The notes under the pieces were generated by a model. The model did not search any database and was not told where the DNA came from. It saw only the letters and a list, made by a program, of their open reading frames with translations. The translations under genes and the position numbers were made by a program. A DNA stretch of 36,925 nucleotides. Source: UBA685 sp049890115 (lineage in GTDB: Bacteria > Pseudomonadota > Alphaproteobacteria > Puniceispirillales > Puniceispirillaceae). The stretch lies in NCBI GenBank assembly GCA_049890115.1, contig JBMHCC010000025.1, forward strand, positions 1 through 36,925, written 5' to 3'. This document shows positions 24,340-33,230 of the stretch, in pieces; the stretch's first letter is position 1; every line of letters starts with the position of its first letter.

Positions 24340-25448
24340 TATTTGATTTCTAGGTGTTTGCAAACACGATTACCAGATAGTCTAATTACCAACCCAGATA
24401 GCTCAAGTTCTAGCAATGCAACCTGTATCAACTGAGCAGAGACATGACACCGGCGAGTCAATTCGTCAATATCAACAGGCGTAAATGTCACATTTTTCAT
24501 AATTTCATCTGTCATATCTCTGACAATTTTATCATCAAGATGGGAGAGATCTTGGTTATGGATTGTGGGGTGAAGTGGCAATGCTTCTTTGATTGGTGAC
24601 TGCATGATTTCTAAGATATCCGTGACTGATTGAATAAGATGTGCACCCTCTTTAATAAGCTGATTACAACCAGCAGCTCTATCATCATAAGGCGCTCCAG
24701 GTATCGCCATGACTTCGCCGCCTCTATCTGCCATTTCGCGTGCTGTAATTAATGAGCCAGATTTTTGTGCTGCCTCACTCACAATTATGGCACGTGTTAA
24801 GGAGGCTATGATGCGGTTACGTGCCGGAAAGGCATGTGGGGATGGCTTTGTGCCTGGCACCATCTCTGTTAAAATAAGCCCTTGTTCTGCTATCTTTTCA
24901 TAAAGATCGGTATTTTCAGTTGGGTAGATAATATCAATACCGCAGCCAGATATGCCAATCGTACCAGTTGGCAAGGCGCCAATATGAGCTGCACGGTCAA
25001 TGCCTCTTGCAATGCCAGATGTGATAATAAAACCAGCTTCACCAAGCTGTTGTGCCCAACTTGCCGTCAGATTGACAGCGTTGATAGAGGCATTGCGTGC
25101 GCCCACAATACCAATAGATGGTTTGTTACATAAGCTGATATGGCCTTTGGCAAATAATGCGATTGGCGCATCATCAAACCTGTTTAGCGCATCAGGGTAG
25201 GGAACATGACCTTTAATTAAAATGGTGGCACCAGCCTTGTCAGCCTGTTCAATGATTTTTTAAGCTTCAGAAGGTGGGGAAATGCGCAGATTGCGTCCCT
25301 GCCGTTTGCTTAATTTTGGAATAGCTTTGATAGCCTCAGCTGCAGTGCCATAACGCGCTATCAGAAAGCTGTAGGTTATCGGACCAATATTTGGCGTACG
25401 CAAAAGGCGTAAATGATCAATAATAGATAAAGATGCCATATTTGGCAT
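24339..25448 (-). pseudogene. dprA: DNA-processing protein DprA interrupted by one in-frame stop codon
   Basis: Two open segments in the same frame make a full-length DprA of about 370 codons. The first (25448-25260, 62 residues) is the N-terminal SAM-like domain (IDHLRLLRTPNIGPITYSFLIARYG). A TAA at 25262-25260 follows, then KIIEQADKAGATILIKG continues in frame into the Rossmann-fold domain with GIVGARNAS, SGIARGIDRAAHIGAL, HAFPARNRIIASL and a C-terminal winged-helix region. Because the frame is the same on both sides, a single substitution (for example GAA to TAA) explains it better than an indel. DprA loads RecA on incoming single-stranded DNA during natural transformation. A downstream restart is possible at GTG 25106, but it would lose the start of the Rossmann fold. 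It lies between plsY and topA as in intact relatives. A real nonsense mutation and a sequencing error are both possible. Confidence 0.85.
25433..25448. repeat. Palindrome over the dprA start codon
   Basis: ATGCCA-TATT-TGGCAT on the plus strand; on the transcript a 6-base stem with a 4-base loop that includes the first ATG of dprA and an in-frame ATG four codons in. It could reduce initiation; short, so chance is possible. Confidence 0.35.
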
Positions 25449-25498
25449 TAAACAATGCCAAGGTTTAAAAAAGCGTAAAGTACCTCACCAATAATGAT

Positions 25499-26089
25499 TT
25501 ATTTTTTTGATGAAAAATTGATGCGGCTTTCTTCGCCAGCTATCAGGCGTTTGATATTATCACGATGACGCCAGAAAGATAATAGCGCAATCAACACAAT
25601 ATAAAGCCACTCATCATAATAAATAATGCTGATTATTACAGCCGCTAGAAAGCCTGTCAGTGCCGATAAAGAGCTGATTTTAAAGATGAGGCTCATCACA
25701 AGCCACGTCACAGCCATAGCAAGCCCTGCTGGCCAAGAAAGAACAGCAAGGGTAGCCAATGCGGTTGCAACGCCTTTACCACCTTTAAAACCAAGCCAGA
25801 TAGGATAGCAATGGCCAATCACAGCCATAAAGCCGACCAAAGCAGCTAGTTCAGCTGATTGTGATGATAGGCATAAAAAAACAATAGCTGCTCCTTTGCC
25901 AGCATCACCAACCAAAGTGGAAAAGGCAGCAAGCTTATTGCCAGAGCGCAACACATTTGTTGCACCAATATTACCAGAACCAATTTTGCGGATATCACCA
26001 AGACCAGCTAGATAGGCTGAAACAAGACCAAAAGGCACAGAGCCAGCCAGATAGCCAGCGATAGCCCAGACAAGTATTTGTCCAGACAT
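25499..26089 (-). CDS. plsY: Acyl-phosphate:glycerol-3-phosphate acyltransferase PlsY
   Basis: A 196-residue inner-membrane enzyme that acylates position 1 of glycerol-3-phosphate from acyl-phosphate, the first step of phospholipid synthesis with PlsX. Hydrophobic helices alternate with the family motifs: GSVPFGLV near residues 17-24, GSGNIGATNVLRSGN (about 38-52), DAGKGA, and the glycine-rich FKGGKGVATA (about 102-111). The start overlaps the pyrC' stop by one base. pyrB-pyrC'-plsY-dprA-topA is a conserved alphaproteobacterial run. Confidence 0.96.
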   Translation of the reverse strand: MSGQILVWAIAGYLAGSVPFGLVSAYLAGLGDIRKIGSGNIGATNVLRSGNKLAAFSTLVGDAGKGAAIVFLCLSSQSAELAALVGFMAVIGHCYPIWLGFKGGKGVATALATLAVLSWPAGLAMAVTWLVMSLIFKISSLSALTGFLAAVIISIIYYDEWLYIVLIALLSFWRHRDNIKRLIAGEESRINFSSKK

Positions 26090-27375
26090 TAGCTATCCCC
26101 TTTATAAATCATTTCACCACCAACAAAGCTATAGAGCAGGCGGCCATGCGCAGGCTGACCGTGAAATGGCGTAATGCGCGATCTGGATAAGAATTTCGTC
26201 TGGTCAATGATATGCGCAGCTTGTGCCTGAAAACAGATGATATCAGCTGGCAAGCCTGTCTCAAGAGACCCGCCAGAAATACCCGCAATTCTGGCAGGTG
26301 CCGTGCTGGCAAGAGCGATAGCACGCATCAGTGAAAGAGAGCCATTTTCAACCATGGTAAGCATGGTCGGCATCAAAGTCTCAAGACCAGATGCACCAGC
26401 ACTTGCCAGACCAAAAGGTTGTGCTTTGTCATCACCATTCACAGGAGCATGATCTGATGCCAATGCATCTATCGTGCCATCTGCTAGGGCAGCCAGAACA
26501 GCCAGCCTATCTCCTTCAGAGCGCAAGGGCGGGTTTAATCTGAAGGCGGTATCATATCCTGAAACAGATAATTCATTTAATAACGCATAGGCAGGCGCTG
26601 TATCACAGGTCACTGGCAAGCCTTCTTGTTTGGCACGGCGCACCTCTTCTAAGGCGCCAGCGGTAGAAATATGAGCAATATGATAGCGTGCTTTGGTTAA
26701 TCTAACTAATTCAATGTCACGCTTTACCATGATGGTTTCAGCCGCAGCAGGGATCCCCAAAAGGCCAAGGCGTGTTGCAGTCTCGCCTTCATTCATCTCG
26801 CCATTTTCAGAAAGCTGGTAATCCTCGCAATGATGAATAACAGGCTTATCAAACATGGTGGCATAGGTCATGATACGACGCATGATAAGGCTATCTTGAA
26901 CAGAATGTGTGCCACTGGCAAAACCAACAGCACCAGCTGATGACATCATGCCTAATTCTGCCATTTGGCTGCCTTGCTGGCCTTTGGTCAATGCCCCATA
27001 AAGATAGAGGCGCGGGCCAGAAAGACGTGATGCCCGCAATGAGATAGAATCAATCATTGCTGCATTATCGATTACCGGATTTGTATCTGGCAGGCTTATC
27101 AGCGATGTGATGCCTGATGCCGCCGCTGCTGTCAGCAATGTTTCCAATGTTTCAAGATGTTCAGCCCCAGGGTCAGCTGATTGCACACGCATATCAACCA
27201 AGCCAGGCGAAACAGTGGCACCGCCACAATCAATCACTTTGTCATAGCTGGCATCATCTTGTGAGGTGCCAAGGCCAGATTGGGCAATCAGCCCGTCTTT
27301 CATGCCAATATAGCCAATGCCATCAAGCTGTTGTACAGGGCAAATTAGATGAGCGTTTTTCAGTAAAATACGCAT
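26089..27375 (-). CDS. pyrC: Dihydroorotase-like protein (PyrC' type) lacking the HxH metal motif
   Basis: A 428-residue amidohydrolase-fold protein. The class I dihydroorotase framework is clear: SPGLVDM, SLPDTNPVIDN, HHCEDYQLSENGEMNEG, HIAHIST, FRLNPPLRSE and ALASDHAPV. However, the N-terminal metal motif DMHVHxREPG is here DMRVQSADPG (residues 61-70): both histidines are replaced, by Arg63 and Gln65. Such non-catalytic partners of aspartate transcarbamoylase (PyrC' in Pseudomonas, and many alphaproteobacterial PyrC next to pyrB) are thought to be structural. The gene overlaps pyrB and plsY by one base each, which fits a subunit made with PyrB. A separate active dihydroorotase would be needed elsewhere in the genome. 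Confidence 0.85.
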   Translation of the reverse strand: MRILLKNAHLICPVQQLDGIGYIGMKDGLIAQSGLGTSQDDASYDKVIDCGGATVSPGLVDMRVQSADPGAEHLETLETLLTAAAASGITSLISLPDTNPVIDNAAMIDSISLRASRLSGPRLYLYGALTKGQQGSQMAELGMMSSAGAVGFASGTHSVQDSLIMRRIMTYATMFDKPVIHHCEDYQLSENGEMNEGETATRLGLLGIPAAAETIMVKRDIELVRLTKARYHIAHISTAGALEEVRRAKQEGLPVTCDTAPAYALLNELSVSGYDTAFRLNPPLRSEGDRLAVLAALADGTIDALASDHAPVNGDDKAQPFGLASAGASGLETLMPTMLTMVENGSLSLMRAIALASTAPARIAGISGGSLETGLPADIICFQAQAAHIIDQTKFLSRSRITPFHGQPAHGRLLYSFVGGEMIYKGDS

Positions 27376-28328
27376 TATTGCCCTCCTGATGAGTGTGCCA
27401 GAGCCTCAAGACAGGCCATTCTGGTTGCCACTCCCATTTCAACTTGTTTCTGGATAAGGCTTCTTTCATGGTCATCTGCAATAGCAGAATCAATTTCAAC
27501 ACCTCTATTCATTGGGCCAGGATGCATAATCATCGCCTTTGGTGCTGCTTTTTCCAGCTTGTCCTTATCAAGGCCAAAGAAATTAAAATATTCATGCTGG
27601 CTTGGTGTTTCGCGGCCTTCCATACGCTCTGTTTGCAGGCGCAACATCATCACAATATCGCAGTCTGAAATACCTTCGACCATGTCATGATAAACATTCA
27701 CCCCAATATCAGCGATAGCAGGTGGCACAAGGGTAGAGGGGCTTACAAAACGGATATCAGCACCAAGACCGCCAAGCAGATACAGATTAGAGCGTGCCAC
27801 ACGGCTATTGGCAATATCGCCGCAAATAGCGATGCGCAGCCCTTCAATATGGCCAAAGCGCCGTTTGATGGTGAGCGCGTCAAGCAAGGCTTGGGTGGGA
27901 TGTTCATGGCGACCATCACCAGCATTGATAATGCTAGCATCAACATGCTTTGCCAATAATTGCGGTGTGCCAGCTGCATGATGACGCACAACAAGGATAT
28001 CTGGATGCATGGCATTTAGCGTTGTTGCTGTATCAACCATTGTCTCACCTTTTTTGACAGATGAGCCAGCAACAGAAATATTTAACACAGATGCGCCTAA
28101 TTTTTTGGCAGCAACTTCAAAAGATACTCTGGTTCTGGTTGAGTTTTCAAAAAACAAATTCACAATGGTTTGCCCTTTTAAGCTAGGGGCAACATCATTC
28201 TGCAAATTATCAGCAAAATAGCTCGCTCTATCAAGCAAGCCATGCATGGTCATTTGGGACATCCCTTCAATACCAAGCAGATGCTGAGATGGCAGGGATA
28301 CGGCGGGAGGCGTGATAGTACTAGTCAT
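27375..28328 (-). CDS. pyrB: Aspartate carbamoyltransferase catalytic subunit PyrB
   Basis: A 317-residue enzyme that joins carbamoyl phosphate and aspartate in pyrimidine synthesis. The carbamoyl-phosphate motif is FFENSTRTRVSFE, then GRHEHPTQALLDA with the active-site histidine and HPGPMNRGVEID near the C-terminus. The ATG at 28328 is chosen because GAAAGG lies just before it; a TTG at 28343 would add five residues. It shares one base with pyrC' downstream and follows ruvX by 37 bases. No regulatory PyrI or PyrR gene, and no attenuator-like leader, is visible here. Confidence 0.96.
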   Translation of the reverse strand: MTSTITPPAVSLPSQHLLGIEGMSQMTMHGLLDRASYFADNLQNDVAPSLKGQTIVNLFFENSTRTRVSFEVAAKKLGASVLNISVAGSSVKKGETMVDTATTLNAMHPDILVVRHHAAGTPQLLAKHVDASIINAGDGRHEHPTQALLDALTIKRRFGHIEGLRIAICGDIANSRVARSNLYLLGGLGADIRFVSPSTLVPPAIADIGVNVYHDMVEGISDCDIVMMLRLQTERMEGRETPSQHEYFNFFGLDKDKLEKAAPKAMIMHPGPMNRGVEIDSAIADDHERSLIQKQVEMGVATRMACLEALAHSSGGQ

Positions 28329-28365
28329 GCGCCTTTCATACAATGACAGGGCAAGTCATGACAAG

Positions 28366-28851
28366 TTAAACCTCATCAGTATGATTGGTAATCTGATGAA
28401 GGCGGTCAAAAGCTGATTGTAAAATCCAGCCAGCAGCCAATGCATCACGGCGTTCATGGCGTCTTTGCCGTGTCATATCAGCATCAACCATGGCGCGTTC
28501 CACCGCTGAGGTGGATAATCTTTCATCTTGTAATATGATAGGCACATCACGCAATTTCATCAACGCATGACAGAAATCACGGATAGAATCGCACCGCGGA
28601 CCTGTGCTACCATCCATATTTAATGGCCAGCCAACCACAAAACCAGCCACATTTAAGCTATCCATTTCGGCAAATAAATCAGCCATATCAGTGCTAAATT
28701 TTTTCCGCCATAAAATGCGATGAGGGCTAGCAATCTTATGAGCTGCATCACCAATGGCAAGGCCAATGGTTTTCTTGCCAACATCAAGCCCCATGAATTT
28801 TTGTCCATGTTCAAGCAAATTTGGCATATCTGAAAGGTTGCGAATAGGCAT
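28366..28851 (-). CDS. ruvX: Putative pre-16S rRNA nuclease / Holliday-junction resolvase-like RuvX (YqgF)
   Basis: A 161-residue RNase H-fold protein. The N-terminal MGLDVGKKTIGLAIGD holds the first acidic residue, GFVVGWPLNMDGSTG lies in the middle, and DERLSTSAVER and ADMTRQRRHERRDALAA (with late acidic residues) are near the end, all typical of YqgF/RuvX. The family processes the 5' end of 16S rRNA and is also linked to recombination. The first in-frame ATG is used; ATG codons up to 20 residues later are alternatives. It is divergent from gatC, a conserved arrangement. Confidence 0.93.
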   Translation of the reverse strand: MPIRNLSDMPNLLEHGQKFMGLDVGKKTIGLAIGDAAHKIASPHRILWRKKFSTDMADLFAEMDSLNVAGFVVGWPLNMDGSTGPRCDSIRDFCHALMKLRDVPIILQDERLSTSAVERAMVDADMTRQRRHERRDALAAGWILQSAFDRLHQITNHTDEV

Positions 28852-28859
28852 TGGCAGTG

Positions 28860-28896
28860 CTATCTGGCTATCAGGAAAAAACTTACCAGATAGGGA
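28860..28896. repeat. Inverted repeat in the ruvX/gatC divergent region, with a shared 14-base sequence
   Basis: CTATCTGG (28860-28867) and CCAGATAG (28886-28893) form 8-base arms with an 18-base loop. The right arm lies inside TTACCAGATAGGGA (28883-28896), identical to 8616-8629 in the lptF/pepA region, and it runs into the AGGGAG (28892-28897) that may be the gatC ribosome-binding site. Confidence 0.45.
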
Positions 28897-28908
28897 GTGG
28901 CATAAACC

Positions 28909-29211
28909 ATGACCGATGACAAGGCCACAATTGATAATAATACGGTGGCAAAAATCGCCAGACTGGCCCGCCTTGCCGTGCCAGAAGAGCGTCTTGCCCC
29001 ATTAGCACAAGATCTGAACCGCATTCTGAGCTGGATTGAAGAGCTGAATGAAGTTGATACAGATGGTGTTGAACCACTGGCATCTGTGACAGGCCATAGC
29101 CTGCCATTGCGTGAAGATGTCGTGAATGATGGCGATATGGCTGACAAGGTGCTAGCCAACGCACCAGAAGAGGCATCTGGGTTTTTTGTTGTGCCGAAGG
29201 TGGTTGAATAA
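28909..29211 (+). CDS. gatC: Asp-tRNA(Asn)/Glu-tRNA(Gln) amidotransferase subunit C
   Basis: A 100-residue small subunit that wraps around GatA and helps it fold. It shows the family pattern: TVAKIARLARLAVPEERLAPLAQDLNRILSWIEELNEVDT, then a GVEPLASV segment and a C-terminal region with LREDVV, DKVLANAPEE and GFFVVPKVVE. The stop overlaps the gatA start by one base. It heads the gatC-gatA-gatB operon. Confidence 0.97.
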   Translation: MTDDKATIDNNTVAKIARLARLAVPEERLAPLAQDLNRILSWIEELNEVDTDGVEPLASVTGHSLPLREDVVNDGDMADKVLANAPEEASGFFVVPKVVE

Positions 29212-30695
29212 TGAGTGATTTACTGAATTTTTCTGCAAAACAAGCACGAGATGGCCTGCAAAAAGGTGATTTCACCGCATCAGAGCTGACATCTGCCTAT
29301 CTAGCTGCCGCATCTGAAACAGCTGGGCTTAATAATTATGTCGCAATGGATGAAGAGCGCACAATGGCAATGGCTGCCAAGAGCGACACTGCCTTTCAAA
29401 ATGGCACAGCTGGTGCGCTGGAAGGTCTGCCAGTAGGGGTCAAAGATTTATTTGCCACATCTGGCCTTGCGACTAGCGCTTGCTCTGCGATTTTAAAAGA
29501 TTTCACACCGCATTATGAATCAACAGTAACCTCTCATCTTTGGTCAGATGGGGCGGTTATGCTTGGCAAGCTGAATTGTGATGAATTTGCCATGGGTTCT
29601 GCGAATGAGACATCTGTTTTTGGAGCTGCCATTAACCCATTTAGCCCTGTCGGTGGCGCTGATTTAGCTGCTGGTGGCTCTTCTGGGGGCTCTGCTTCTG
29701 CTGTGGCAGCCCGTTCTGCTTTGCTTGCCACTGGCACAGATACTGGCGGCTCTATTCGTCAACCAGCAGCATTTTGTGGTGTGGTTGGTATGAAGCCGAC
29801 CTATGGGCGTTGTTCACGCTGGGGTATTGTTGCTTTTGCCTCATCATTAGACCAAGCAGGGCCATTCACCCGTGATGTTGATGATTCAGCTCTGATGTTT
29901 GCCTCAATGGCAGGTCATGACCCTAAAGATTCCACATCTGCTAATGTCGCAATGCCTGATTTAGACAAGGCTATGGCAGATGGCATTAAGGGCATGAAAA
30001 TCGGCATCCCAGCAGAATATCAGATGGATGGTATGGATGATGCGATTGTTAAATTATGGGAAGATGGTCAAGCATGGCTAAAAGACGCTGGCGCTGAATT
30101 AGTGCCGATTTCGCTACCTCATACCAAATATGCACTGCCAACCTATTATATTATCGCACCTGCGGAGGCGTCATCAAATTTGGCACGTTATGACGGGGTT
30201 CGTTATGGCAACCGCATTGATGAGGGCGGCTCATTAGATGAGATGTATGAGATGACACGTGCTGCCGGTTTTGGTGAAGAGGTGCAACGCCGTATCCTGA
30301 TAGGAACCTATGCTTTATCAGCTGGTTATTATGATGCCTATTATTTGAAAGCACAAAAGGTACGCCGTCTTATCCGCAATGATTTTGATGATGCATTCAA
30401 AACTGTGGATGCCATTTTAACGCCAGCCACGCCATCAGCTGCTTTTCCTTTGGGTGTAAAGCAAGATGATCCTGTGACAATGTATCTTAATGATGTCTTT
30501 ACTGTGCCAGCTAATCTAGCAGGTATTCCAGGCATGTCAGTGCCAGCAGGTGTGAATCAACAGGGTTTGCCGCTTGGTCTGCAAATTCTGGCAGATGCAT
30601 TTGCTGAAGATAAATTATATGCGGTGGCAAAACAAATTGAGCTAGCAGCTGGATTTGATGCTAATGCGCCGCGCATGGCAGGAGGTGCAAAATGA
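29211..30695 (+). CDS. gatA: Asp-tRNA(Asn)/Glu-tRNA(Gln) amidotransferase subunit A
   Basis: A 494-residue amidase-signature enzyme that releases ammonia from glutamine for the transamidation done in GatB. The Ser-cisSer-Lys triad is visible: the Lys in LPVGVKDLF, the serine-rich GGSSGGSASAVAA, and the nucleophile Ser in GTDTGGSIRQPAAFCG. KPTYGRCSRWGIVAFASSLDQAGP follows, as in bona fide GatA. One-base overlap with gatC and four-base overlap with gatB. A GatCAB system implies that Gln- and/or Asn-tRNA are made by the indirect route. Confidence 0.98.
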   Translation: MSDLLNFSAKQARDGLQKGDFTASELTSAYLAAASETAGLNNYVAMDEERTMAMAAKSDTAFQNGTAGALEGLPVGVKDLFATSGLATSACSAILKDFTPHYESTVTSHLWSDGAVMLGKLNCDEFAMGSANETSVFGAAINPFSPVGGADLAAGGSSGGSASAVAARSALLATGTDTGGSIRQPAAFCGVVGMKPTYGRCSRWGIVAFASSLDQAGPFTRDVDDSALMFASMAGHDPKDSTSANVAMPDLDKAMADGIKGMKIGIPAEYQMDGMDDAIVKLWEDGQAWLKDAGAELVPISLPHTKYALPTYYIIAPAEASSNLARYDGVRYGNRIDEGGSLDEMYEMTRAAGFGEEVQRRILIGTYALSAGYYDAYYLKAQKVRRLIRNDFDDAFKTVDAILTPATPSAAFPLGVKQDDPVTMYLNDVFTVPANLAGIPGMSVPAGVNQQGLPLGLQILADAFAEDKLYAVAKQIELAAGFDANAPRMAGGAK

Positions 30696-32146
30696 GCAAT
30701 CTTTTTGAAGGCCGCACAGGTGAATGGGAAGTTGTCATTGGCATGGAAGTTCATGCGCAAGTGACGTCACAATCAAAATTATTTTCTGGTGCACCAACAA
30801 AATTCGGCGCTGATCCTAATCAGAATGTCTCATTGGTTGATGCTGCTATGCCTGGCATGTTGCCTGTCATTAATGAAGAATGTGTACGCCAAGCTGTGCG
30901 CACTGGCCTTGGTCTGAATGCACAGATTAATCGCTATTCTGTTTTTGACCGCAAAAATTATTTTTACGCTGACTTGCCGCAAGGCTATCAGATTAGCCAG
31001 TTTAAGCATCCGATTGTTGGTGAAGGGGCGCTTACCATTAATTTGAAAGATGGCAGCTCTGTTGAGATTGGCATTGAACGCCTGCATCTGGAGCAAGATG
31101 CTGGTAAATCAATGCATGATCAGCATCCGTCAAAAAGCTATATTGATCTTAACCGTTCTGGTGTGGCTTTGATGGAAATCGTATCAAAACCAGATTTGCG
31201 CTCTGCTGAGCAAGCAGGGGCTTACATGAAAAAGCTGCGCTCTATCGTGCGTTACCTTGGCACTTGTGATGGTAATATGGAAGAGGGCTCAATGCGCGCT
31301 GATGTGAATGTCTCTGTGCGCCGCCCTGGTGAAGCTCTTGGTACAAGAACAGAGACCAAAAACCTGAATTCTGTGCGCTTTATCATGCAGGCAATTGATT
31401 ATGAGGTTCAGCGCCAGATTGAAATCATTGAAGATGGCGGTACGATTGATCAGGAAACTAGATTATTTGACACATCTACAGGGATGACAAGGGCGATGCG
31501 TGGCAAAGAAGATGCCCATGATTATCGCTATTTCCCTGATCCTGATTTGCTTCCTTTGGAATTTAGTCAGCAATTTGTTGATGATTTGCAGGCTGATTTG
31601 CCTGAACTGCCAGACCAAATTACTGAACGCATGATTTCGGATTATGGCCTATCTGCCTATGATGCCGCTGTGCTAACTGAAGAACGTGAAACAGCTGCCT
31701 TTTATGAAAAAGCAGCTGAAGGGCAGGATAAAAAACTAGTTGCGAACTGGATGTCTGTCGAGTTGTTTGGCGCCTTGAATAAAGCAGGTAAATCACTAGC
31801 AGATAGCCCCGTTGCCCCAGAGCAGCTAGGCGGGTTGGTCAGCCTTATCTCAGATGGCACTATTTCTGGCAGAATTGCAAAGGATGTGTTCGCAGATATG
31901 ATTGAAACAGGCCGTGATGCCTCTGTAATCATTGAGGAAAAGGGATTAAAGCAAGTCTCTGATACAGGTGCGATTGAAGCGATGATTGATAAGGTTTTGG
32001 CTGAAAATCAAGACAAGGTTGATGAATATCGGTCTGGCAAGGATAAGCTTTTTGGCTTTTTTGTCGGCCAGACAATGAAGGCATCAGGCGGTCAAGCCAA
32101 TCCAGCTATGGTGAATCAGCTTTTAAAAGCAAAACTTGATCAGTAA
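30692..32146 (+). CDS. gatB: Asp-tRNA(Asn)/Glu-tRNA(Gln) amidotransferase subunit B
   Basis: A 484-residue subunit that binds the misacylated tRNA, activates the acyl group with ATP and transfers ammonia to it. N-terminal catalytic cradle: VIGMEVHAQ, DRKNYFYADLPQGYQISQ, RLHLEQDAGKS, DLNRSGVALMEIVSKPDLRS, SMRADVNVSVR and RYFPDPDLLPL. A helical region and the C-terminal YqeY-like tail (about residues 335-484, with FFVGQTMKASGGQANPAMVNQLL) complete it. Start overlaps gatA by four bases (ATGA). Convergent with the LysR gene, with only 13 bases between the stops. Confidence 0.98.
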   Translation: MSNLFEGRTGEWEVVIGMEVHAQVTSQSKLFSGAPTKFGADPNQNVSLVDAAMPGMLPVINEECVRQAVRTGLGLNAQINRYSVFDRKNYFYADLPQGYQISQFKHPIVGEGALTINLKDGSSVEIGIERLHLEQDAGKSMHDQHPSKSYIDLNRSGVALMEIVSKPDLRSAEQAGAYMKKLRSIVRYLGTCDGNMEEGSMRADVNVSVRRPGEALGTRTETKNLNSVRFIMQAIDYEVQRQIEIIEDGGTIDQETRLFDTSTGMTRAMRGKEDAHDYRYFPDPDLLPLEFSQQFVDDLQADLPELPDQITERMISDYGLSAYDAAVLTEERETAAFYEKAAEGQDKKLVANWMSVELFGALNKAGKSLADSPVAPEQLGGLVSLISDGTISGRIAKDVFADMIETGRDASVIIEEKGLKQVSDTGAIEAMIDKVLAENQDKVDEYRSGKDKLFGFFVGQTMKASGGQANPAMVNQLLKAKLDQ

Positions 32147-32159
32147 AATCTAGCGAAAT

Positions 32160-33104
32160 TTATAAAGAAGCACGCTTGGCAGCCGCGCTGTCAGCTGCTT
32201 CTTTTTCCCAATAAGGTTTGTCGCCAAATTGCTCAATCAGAAAATCTAGAAACGCATCAATTTTTGGCCTGCGATAGCTGTCAGCTTTGTAGACAGCGAT
32301 GATTGGCACATCCTCTTCGATAAGATCTTCCATCACAGAGACAAGCGCGCCTGCTTGAATGCGGCTAGAGACAATATAGGATGGCAGCATCGCCAGCCCG
32401 CCATCATTTAAAGCAGCGCGCATCATCGTATCCCCATTATCAAAGCGAATATGTCCATTAGCGCGGAATGTATATTGCGAGCCATCCTGATTATGAAAAT
32501 GCCAATCATTACTATTATGGCCATAAGAATGGGTGATAAGCTTGTGATGGCGCAATTCTGCTGGCTCTTGCGGGGTTGAGAATTTTTCAAGATAAAAGGG
32601 TGATGCCACAAGACGTCGCCGATTAGGCGCCACAAAGCGTGCCTCTAGGCCAGCTTCTTGGCGTGGTTCAGCAATTTCAATAGATAAATCAGCATCAGCA
32701 TTTTTATCAAAAGGCCTGTCTGTTGATGCCAGCTCAACTGTCAGGTTGCGGTGTTGTTGGCTAAAGATAGGCAGGTGAGGCGCGATATGACGATGCGCAA
32801 AGCCAGCAGCAGATGTCACTCGCAAAATACCTCTAAATTGATGTGTTACGGTTGAAATAGCAGCTTCTGCCTCATCTATTTCCCCGATAATTTGCCGGCA
32901 TCTTTCAAAATAATCAGCGCCGACCTCTGTGACCTTAAAGGTGCGCGTGGTGCGTTCAATCAGCTGTGCACCAAGATGCTGTTCAAGTGCTGATAAATGC
33001 TTTGAGACAACAGAAGGCGACATCGCCAGCTGTTCAGCAGCAAGGCGGAATGATTCCTGTGTGGCAATGGCCATAAAGACACGCATTGAGGTAAGCTGAT
33101 CCAT
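32160..33104 (-). CDS. LysR-family transcriptional regulator
   Basis: A 314-residue regulator. The N-terminal winged helix-turn-helix covers about residues 1-60 (MRVFMAIATQESFRLAAEQLAMSPSVVSKHLSALEQHLGAQLIERTTRTFKVTEVG), followed by a linker helix and a periplasmic-binding-like effector domain (about 90-300). The details (DQLTSMRVF, SPSVVSKHLS, LIERTTR) resemble the large group of LysR proteins close to DhcR/AaeR. It is divergent from the SMR pump gene, with a 12-base palindrome between them, so it may regulate the pump, itself, or both. Effector unknown. Confidence 0.92.
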   Translation of the reverse strand: MDQLTSMRVFMAIATQESFRLAAEQLAMSPSVVSKHLSALEQHLGAQLIERTTRTFKVTEVGADYFERCRQIIGEIDEAEAAISTVTHQFRGILRVTSAAGFAHRHIAPHLPIFSQQHRNLTVELASTDRPFDKNADADLSIEIAEPRQEAGLEARFVAPNRRRLVASPFYLEKFSTPQEPAELRHHKLITHSYGHNSNDWHFHNQDGSQYTFRANGHIRFDNGDTMMRAALNDGGLAMLPSYIVSSRIQAGALVSVMEDLIEEDVPIIAVYKADSYRRPKIDAFLDFLIEQFGDKPYWEKEAADSAAAKRASL

Positions 33105-33169
33105 TGCTTTTGCAAACTTTCTAAAATTATTATTATGCGACCAATCTTATGGTATAGCTCTGCTTTCAC

Positions 33170-33181
33170 TATGATATCATA
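33170..33181. promoter_or_regulatory. Candidate operator in the LysR/SMR divergent region
   Basis: The perfect palindrome TATGATATCATA lies between the two divergent starts, 49 bases before the SMR start and 66 bases before the LysR start. LysR-type regulators usually bind interrupted dyads in such regions; this is a candidate only. Confidence 0.35.
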
Positions 33182-33230
33182 ATTGCGCTGTTTGTATCTA
33201 GTGGGACAGTGTTTCAGCGAGGTGAATTCT

